NCBI GenBank assembly: GCA_028293745.1
Contig: JAQGOF010000111.1
Location: forward strand, 1-55,105
DNA: 55,105 nucleotides
Reading direction: 5' to 3'
Origin: Gammaproteobacteria bacterium
Lineage (GTDB): Bacteria; Pseudomonadota; Gammaproteobacteria; Steroidobacterales; Steroidobacteraceae
A program made the translations under genes and the position numbers. This document shows, in pieces, positions 50,282 through 55,105 of this stretch; the stretch's first letter is position 1, and each line of letters begins with the position of its first letter. The notes beneath the pieces are model-generated. The model ran no database searches. It was given only the letters and a program-made list of their open reading frames with translations, and was not told the origin of the DNA.

Positions 50282-51397
50282 ATGGGCCGCGAGCTCAGCA
50301 TCGCATTCTTCGGCTCGAGCCTGGTATCGGCCTATTGGAATGGAGCAGCCACGTATTATCGCGGACTGATACGCGCGCTGCATGCGAGGGGTCACCGGGT
50401 TACGTTTTTTGAGCCGGATGCATTCGACCGGCAGGCGCATCGTGACATGCAGGAGGATCCCCCATGGGCGAGGGTGCAGGTCTACTCCGCGGACCCTGAC
50501 TCGATGTCCGGCGGCCTCGCAGCCGCACTGGACCGTGCCCGCCACGCAGATGTCATCGTGAAGGCCAGCGGCGTCGGCATCAACGACGAACTACTCGAAC
50601 GCGAAGTGCTGTCGCTGCGGCGCCCCGGGAATCTCATCGCATTCTGGGATGTTGACGCGCCCGCGACGTTGGAGCGGATTGCAAACAACTCTCTCGATCC
50701 GTTCCGCGCGCTGATTCCCCGCTATGACCTCGTGTTCACGTACGGAGGCGGCAATCCCGTCGTGGATGAATATGTATCTCGTGGAGCCCGCGCCTGCGTT
50801 CCGATTTACAACGCGCTCGATCCTCTTACTCATCACCCCGTTCAGCCAGACAACCGCTTTGGCGGGCTGCTCGGGTTCCTGGGCAATCGGCTGCCCGACC
50901 GCGAGGCGCGTGTCAGGGAATTCCTTTTTGCGCCGGCTCGCACGCTGCCCAAGGAGACTTTTCTGCTGGGTGGCAATGGCTGGGATAACTCCGCGGGTGC
51001 TCCGCCGAATGTCCGCTTACTCGGCCACGTCTACAGCGCCGAACACAACGCCTTCAACTGCACTCCGCGGGCCGTGATCAACATCAATCGCGACAGCATG
51101 GCGCGTACGGGTTTCTCGCCTCCAACGCGGGTGTTCGAGGCCGCTGGCGCGGGGGCCTGTCTGATAGTCGATGCCTGGGAGGGGATCGAATTGTTTCTCG
51201 AGCCGAAGACGGAAGTCCTGGTGGCGCGCAGCGGCGAGGAGGTATCAGAGCACATCGCGGCCTTGGATGCGGAAAGCGCCGGCAGAATTGGCCGCGCTGC
51301 GCTGCGCAGGGTACTCGCACACCACACGTATGCGCACCGCGCGCTGCAAGTCGAAGCGACGCTCCTGGACAAGGTGCCGCAGGAGGTTGCAGCGTGA
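50282..51397 (+). CDS. CgeB-like glycosyltransferase 2
   Basis: 371 residues; GGAG precedes the ATG and the gap to the previous gene is 3 nt. N terminus IAFFGSSLVSAYWNGAATYYRGLIRALHARGHRVTFFEPD is close to that of the next gene (IVIFGLAITSAWGNGHATTYRALIRALASRGHRVRFFERD), so the two arose by duplication. Later motifs: FWDVDAPATLERI, FTYGGGNPVVDEYVSRGAR, LLGFLGNRLPDREARVREFLF and the donor-binding TRVFEAAGAGACLIVDAWEGIELFLEP. Belongs to the CgeB (spore maturation-named) glycosyltransferase group. Acceptor unknown. Confidence 0.85.
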   Translation: MGRELSIAFFGSSLVSAYWNGAATYYRGLIRALHARGHRVTFFEPDAFDRQAHRDMQEDPPWARVQVYSADPDSMSGGLAAALDRARHADVIVKASGVGINDELLEREVLSLRRPGNLIAFWDVDAPATLERIANNSLDPFRALIPRYDLVFTYGGGNPVVDEYVSRGARACVPIYNALDPLTHHPVQPDNRFGGLLGFLGNRLPDREARVREFLFAPARTLPKETFLLGGNGWDNSAGAPPNVRLLGHVYSAEHNAFNCTPRAVININRDSMARTGFSPPTRVFEAAGAGACLIVDAWEGIELFLEPKTEVLVARSGEEVSEHIAALDAESAGRIGRAALRRVLAHHTYAHRALQVEATLLDKVPQEVAA

Positions 51398-52536
51398 GAG
51401 ACGATCGGCCGCTCGATATCGTCATTTTCGGCCTGGCGATCACTTCTGCGTGGGGAAATGGGCACGCGACCACCTACAGGGCGTTGATCCGGGCCCTTGC
51501 CTCGCGCGGACATCGAGTGCGCTTCTTTGAGCGCGATGTAGCCTGGTACGCCGCGAACCGTGACCTACCGGACCCGCACTATTGCGAGGTGCAGCTGTAC
51601 TCGGGTATTGCGGATCTCGAGCAGCACTTCCCTGAGGACATCCCGGCGGACCTGGTCATCCTGGGCTCATTCGTACCGCAGGGCGCCCAGTTGGCCGAAT
51701 GGATTCTGCCGCGCTGCTGTGGGCTGACTGCCTTCTATGACATCGACACCCCGGTTACGGTTGCCAAACTCGAGCGGGGTGAGTGCGACTATCTGAGCCC
51801 CAGCCTCGTGCCGCGCTTCGATCTGTATCTGTCGTTTTCCGGAGGGCCGATCCTCAAGCGCCTGCAGAATCAGTTCGGTGCGTTACGGCCGCGCGCCTTC
51901 TACTGCAGCGTCGAGCCGCGCGACTATTATCCAGTGCCGCAGACGCTCAAGCGCTACGACCTCGGCTATCTGGGTACCTATAGCGCCGACCGGCAGCCCG
52001 CGCTCGAACGGCTTCTACTCGAGCCTGCGCGCGAATGGTCCAAGGGACGATTCGCCGTTGCGGGCGCGCAGTACCCGGATGCCATCCGGTGGCCGGCCAA
52101 TGTCGAGCGTACGGATCACCTCGCCCCTGACGCGCACCGCGACTTCTACAACAGCCAACGGCTCACCTTGAATATCACCCGGGCGGACATGATCGCCAGC
52201 GGTTACTCACCGAGTGTGCGCTTGTTCGAGGCGGCAGCGTGCGGCGTGCCGATCATGACGGACGAGTGGAACGGACTCGACGAATTCTTCAAACCTGGCC
52301 GCGACATCCTCATCGCGAGAAGCACCCGGGATGCGCTCAGTTGCCTGCGCACGATGGACAATGAAACCTTGCGGCTGATTGGCGCCAGGGCCCGCGCGCG
52401 GGTGTTGGCCCTGCACACGGCTGCACACCGGGCGCTGGAGCTGGAAAGCCACGTGCGTGAGGCCGCCGGCACGTACGCGCCTGCAGGTCTCTCCGGGACC
52501 TGGACGGACTCGACAACGGCGGCTGTTGCAACATGA
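51394..52536 (+). CDS. CgeB-like glycosyltransferase 3
   Basis: 380 residues from a GTG that overlaps the previous stop (GTGA). After the start shared with glycosyltransferase 2 come CGLTAFYDIDTPVTVAKLERG, DLYLSFSGGPILKRLQNQFGA, YLGTYSADRQPALERLLLEPA and the motif VRLFEAAACGVPIMTDEWNGLDEFFKPGRDILIA. The gene overlaps the methyltransferase gene by 4 bp. Three CgeB-like enzymes plus one GT4 imply a product with up to four glycosidic bonds, or one enzyme per alternative sugar. Confidence 0.85.
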   Translation: MRDDRPLDIVIFGLAITSAWGNGHATTYRALIRALASRGHRVRFFERDVAWYAANRDLPDPHYCEVQLYSGIADLEQHFPEDIPADLVILGSFVPQGAQLAEWILPRCCGLTAFYDIDTPVTVAKLERGECDYLSPSLVPRFDLYLSFSGGPILKRLQNQFGALRPRAFYCSVEPRDYYPVPQTLKRYDLGYLGTYSADRQPALERLLLEPAREWSKGRFAVAGAQYPDAIRWPANVERTDHLAPDAHRDFYNSQRLTLNITRADMIASGYSPSVRLFEAAACGVPIMTDEWNGLDEFFKPGRDILIARSTRDALSCLRTMDNETLRLIGARARARVLALHTAAHRALELESHVREAAGTYAPAGLSGTWTDSTTAAVAT

Positions 52537-53327
52537 GCGCCATCGCCGCTCTCGCTCCCTGGTTTCACAATCTTCACCTTCCCAGCGGCGAGCAGACCGC
52601 GCCACAGCATCCCCTGGGCGATTTCCCCTTGGTGAAGTGGCGTCAGATAGAGCCTTTCATCGCGCCTGATCTCACGGGACAACGGGTGCTCGACATCGGC
52701 TGCAACGCGGGTTTCTACAGTTTCGAGCTTGCGCGCCGGGGCGCCAATGTCACTGCCATCGACATCGATGCGCACTACCTGAAGCAGGCGCACTGGGCGG
52801 CTGCTCAGTTCGGCCTGTCTGAGCGCATCCAGTTCCAACAGGCCTCGGTGTACGACCTCGCGGAAAGCGCAGATCGGTTCGATATCGTCTGGTTCCTCGG
52901 TGTGCTCTACCACTTGCGTCATCCGTTGCTCGCCCTGGACATCCTTCATGAGATCACTGCCAGACAAATGGTGCTGCAGACCCTGACGATGCCCGGGGAT
53001 GTCGTCGTAACGCCACCGTCCGGCATTGGGCTCGATCAGCGCAATGAGTTGACGCGGCATGGGTGGCCCTGCATGGCGTTCATCGAGCGCGAGCTGGCGG
53101 GCGATCCCACCAACTGGTGGGCTCCCAACCACGCGTGCGTGGAGGCAATGGTCAGATCGGCGGGATTCCGGGTGACCGTGCGCCCGGGTCACGAGATCTA
53201 CATCTGCGAGCCCGACCCGGCCGAGCCGGAAGTGATGCGCGGACTGCGCGAAGCCGAATTGCAGGCAGTCGCGCGTGGGGCAACCTCTCGAGCCGCAGCA
53301 GCAATGCGATCAGGAGAAATGCGATGA
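52533..53327 (+). CDS. SAM-dependent class I methyltransferase (Rta_06860-type)
   Basis: 264 residues from the ATG of an ATGA overlap. N-terminal AALAPWFHNLHLPSGEQTAPQHPLGDFPLVKWRQIEPFI leads into motif I VLDIGCNAGFYSFELARRGA (about 48-67), motif II VTAIDIDAHYLKQAHWA and FDIVWFLGVLYHLRHPLLALD. This layout recalls a TIGRFAM group named after Ramlibacter Rta_06860 that travels with glycosyltransferases and epimerases; from memory, to be checked. It also resembles CmoB-like tRNA enzymes, but context favours O- or N-methylation of the glycan. Coupled by ATGA to the inositol-phosphate synthase. Confidence 0.85.
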   Translation: MSAIAALAPWFHNLHLPSGEQTAPQHPLGDFPLVKWRQIEPFIAPDLTGQRVLDIGCNAGFYSFELARRGANVTAIDIDAHYLKQAHWAAAQFGLSERIQFQQASVYDLAESADRFDIVWFLGVLYHLRHPLLALDILHEITARQMVLQTLTMPGDVVVTPPSGIGLDQRNELTRHGWPCMAFIERELAGDPTNWWAPNHACVEAMVRSAGFRVTVRPGHEIYICEPDPAEPEVMRGLREAELQAVARGATSRAAAAMRSGEMR

Positions 53328-54640
53328 GACATCCAGCGATTCATATCGATCCTCCCCGCGGCAGGTTGGGCATCCTCCTGGTTGGCCTGGGCGCCGTCAG
53401 CACAACGTTCATCGCCGGTGTACTCGCAATCCGCAAGGGTCTCGCAGCCCCCATCGGATCGCTCACGCAGATGGGCACGATCCGACTGGGAAAGCGCACG
53501 GAGCAACGCTCGCCACCCATACGTGAGTTCGTGCAACTGGCCACTCTCGATGACATGGAATTCGGTGCCTGGGATATCTTCGAGCAGGACGCCTACGAGG
53601 CCGCAACGACGGCAGGCGTGCTCGATGCGGCGCTGCTGGAGAAACTTCGGGAGCCGCTTTCAAACATACGTCCGATGCCGGCAGTCTTCGATCGCAGCTA
53701 TGTGAAACGCCTCGACGGACCCAACGTCAAGCGCGGCGGCAGCAAGCGCGAGCTGGTCGAGGAGTTGCGCGCCGATATCCGCAACTTCGCGCGTCTGAAA
53801 CAGGTGAGCCGGCTCGTAATGTTGTGGTGTGGCAGCACTGAGGCGTTCGCCACGGAATCGGCGGTACACCGAAGTCTCGCCGACTTCGAGCGCGCGATCG
53901 ATTCGAACGACGCGGCAATTTCGCCCAGCATGTTGTACGCCTACGCGGCCATCAAGGAGAACGTGCCGTACGTCAATGCGGCCCCCAACCTGGCCGTGGA
54001 TATTCCGGCGCTCATTCAACTCGCGAATGAGCAGCATGTGCCGATCGCCGGTAAGGACCTGAAAACGGGCCAGACTCTCCTCAAGACCATCATCGCGCCC
54101 GGACTCAAGGCTCGCCTGCTGGGCGTGAGCGGCTGGTATTCGACCAACATTCTGGGCAATCGGGACGGGGAGGTGCTGGCGGACCCGGAATGCTTCCGGA
54201 CCAAGGAAGTGAGCAAAAAGGGCGTGCTGGACCACATCCTGCAGCCGCAGCTATATGAACAGCTGTACGGCAACCTCTGTCACCAGGTGCAGATCAACTA
54301 TTACCCGCCGCGCGGTGACAACAAGGAAGGCTGGGACAATATCGACCTGTTCGGCTGGTTGAACTACCCCATGCAGCTCAAGGTCAACTTCCTGTGCCGG
54401 GACAGCATACTGGCCGCGCCCCTGGTGCTGGACCTCGCCCTGTTCATGGATTTTGCAGCGCGCGCCCAGCGCAGCGGAATCCAGGAGTGGCTGTCATTCT
54501 ATTTCAAGAGCCCGATGTGCGCGCCGGGGTTGTACCCGGAGCACGACCTGTTCATTCAACTCAAGAAGCTGAAGAACACCTTGCGGCATCTGCGCGGGGA
54601 GGAGCTCGTCACACACCTCGGCGCGGAATACTACGGGTGA
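53324..54640 (+). CDS. ino1: Inositol-3-phosphate synthase
   Basis: 438 residues: the ATG at 53324 overlaps the previous stop and has CAGGAG 7 nt upstream. NAD-binding loop LGILLVGLGAVSTTFIAGVLA (about 15-35), then VMLWCGSTE, YVNAAPNLAVDIPAL, IAGKDLKTGQTLLKTIIAPGL, LGNRDGEVLADPECFRTKEVSKKGVL (the loop with catalytic Lys) and LFGWLNYPMQLKVNFLCRDSILAAPLVLDLALFM. This matches the myo-inositol-1-phosphate synthase family, which converts glucose-6-phosphate to inositol phosphate. Bacterial examples outside actinobacteria are less common. Placed at the end of the glycosyltransferase operon, it presumably makes the acceptor or a building block of the product. Confidence 0.9.
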   Translation: MRHPAIHIDPPRGRLGILLVGLGAVSTTFIAGVLAIRKGLAAPIGSLTQMGTIRLGKRTEQRSPPIREFVQLATLDDMEFGAWDIFEQDAYEAATTAGVLDAALLEKLREPLSNIRPMPAVFDRSYVKRLDGPNVKRGGSKRELVEELRADIRNFARLKQVSRLVMLWCGSTEAFATESAVHRSLADFERAIDSNDAAISPSMLYAYAAIKENVPYVNAAPNLAVDIPALIQLANEQHVPIAGKDLKTGQTLLKTIIAPGLKARLLGVSGWYSTNILGNRDGEVLADPECFRTKEVSKKGVLDHILQPQLYEQLYGNLCHQVQINYYPPRGDNKEGWDNIDLFGWLNYPMQLKVNFLCRDSILAAPLVLDLALFMDFAARAQRSGIQEWLSFYFKSPMCAPGLYPEHDLFIQLKKLKNTLRHLRGEELVTHLGAEYYG

Positions 54641-55104
54641 GGCCGCACACTGAGGAGGCGAATCGCTTCACGATAGCCATGCAGCGTTCCAACATCGACA
54701 TAGTTTTCGCCGGTATGGATGGCGACGGCCGCGCCGCCTTGCTGCAACCATGCGTTGATCAACGTGCCGACGTATGCGTCACGCTCGCCTCGCTGGCGCC
54801 AGAATGCACGCAGCTCATGGAAGATCCGGCCCGGCATTCGAAAGGCGCCCCAGATCTGCCGGGAGGTGGCGTTCACGGATTTGACCTGGATCTCCCGCAC
54901 GCGCCCGGACGGGTCGCTTACCACCGCGTCGAAAAATTCGGGATGCTCCACCGGGAATGTCAGAAAGGCGAGCTGGTCGTCCGGCAATGTCTGCAATGCA
55001 TCCACGGGAAACCAGATGGTATCCGGCAATCCAACCGCGACGCTCTCGTCGGGATGGATCAGCAGGTGAGCACGGAACAATGCATCGCACAAACCCGCCG
55101 CCTG
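54631..55104 (-). CDS. Sugar nucleotidyltransferase (partial, continues beyond the right edge)
   Basis: The leftward frame is open to the edge, so the N-terminal part with the nucleotide-binding start is missing; 158 codons are visible. The visible part has AAGLCDALFRA, VAVGLPDTIWFP, LTFPVEHPEFFDAVVSD, VREIQVKSVNATSRQIWGAFRMPG, YVGTLINAWLQQGG and YVDVGTLHGYREAIRLL, the C-terminal half of RmlA/GalU-like NTP transferases. It would activate a sugar-1-phosphate (or inositol phosphate) to a nucleotide donor. It faces the glycan operon tail to tail with a 10-bp overlap, and the cluster probably continues to the right. Confidence 0.82.
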   Translation of the reverse strand, partial: QAAGLCDALFRAHLLIHPDESVAVGLPDTIWFPVDALQTLPDDQLAFLTFPVEHPEFFDAVVSDPSGRVREIQVKSVNATSRQIWGAFRMPGRIFHELRAFWRQRGERDAYVGTLINAWLQQGGAAVAIHTGENYVDVGTLHGYREAIRLLSVRPHP

Positions 55105-55105
55105 C

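Overview
The window is GC-rich, densely coded bacterial chromosome with many GTG/TTG starts, Shine-Dalgarno sites and ATGA stop-start overlaps. The gene content (long-form ChrA with ChrB, XoxF-type methanol dehydrogenase, CDF transporter, PAS kinase with HDOD regulator, a small basic protein ending in GGGYDPYNQ) fits a soil or aquatic Pseudomonadota, probably a beta- or gammaproteobacterium. I saw no rRNA, tRNA, CRISPR array, IS element or prophage.

Region 1 (1-11653) is a metal/chromate-type locus. A two-domain multicopper oxidase fused to a DUF4396-like membrane segment enters from the left edge. A leftward set (DUF1259 protein, ChrA, three exported beta-propellers) and a rightward set (ChrB, an ATP-grasp-like protein, two more exported propellers) diverge from an AT-rich promoter just before chrB. 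The five propellers are paralogues sharing a GR(I/L)DH N-terminal motif.

Region 2 (11815-29026) is mixed metabolism: two M20 peptidases/amidohydrolases, a small conserved protein, a secreted protein with one EF-hand loop, a lipoprotein, a quinone-oxidoreductase-like MDR, a two-HKD cardiolipin synthase, an Old Yellow Enzyme, an XoxF-like PQQ dehydrogenase with the lanthanide signature DYD, a MarR regulator diverging from an ABM-domain protein over a perfect palindrome, an alpha/beta hydrolase that seems to have lost its lid, a cytochrome b561/molybdopterin oxidoreductase pair, and ArsR-RidA-PhzF.

Region 3 (29086-41835) holds an orphan Xre/HipB-like regulator abutting a 47-bp near-perfect inverted repeat, a His-rich CDF exporter, a translationally coupled kinase / RR-HDOD / RR-degenerate-HD-GYP operon, an aldose-1-epimerase homologue, an SRPBCC protein coupled to a formaldehyde-dehydrogenase-like enzyme, a GT9-like glycosyltransferase, a fused ABC exporter and an inositol monophosphatase.

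Region 4 (41926 to the right edge) is the most interesting part. Eleven rightward genes are packed with overlaps or gaps of 10 bp or less: a GH-like 'beta-xylosidase', UDP-glucuronate decarboxylase-like enzyme, two further NAD-dependent sugar epimerases, a zinc-type dehydrogenase, a Gfo/Idh/MocA oxidoreductase, a GT4 glycosyltransferase, three CgeB-like glycosyltransferases, a methyltransferase and an inositol-3-phosphate synthase. A convergent sugar nucleotidyltransferase runs off the edge. With the upstream monophosphatase the set could make myo-inositol and several nucleotide sugars and join them into a methylated glycoside of unknown structure. Three ~20-bp tandem repeats sit just upstream and may be its control region.

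All assignments come from reading translations and motifs; no database search was run.
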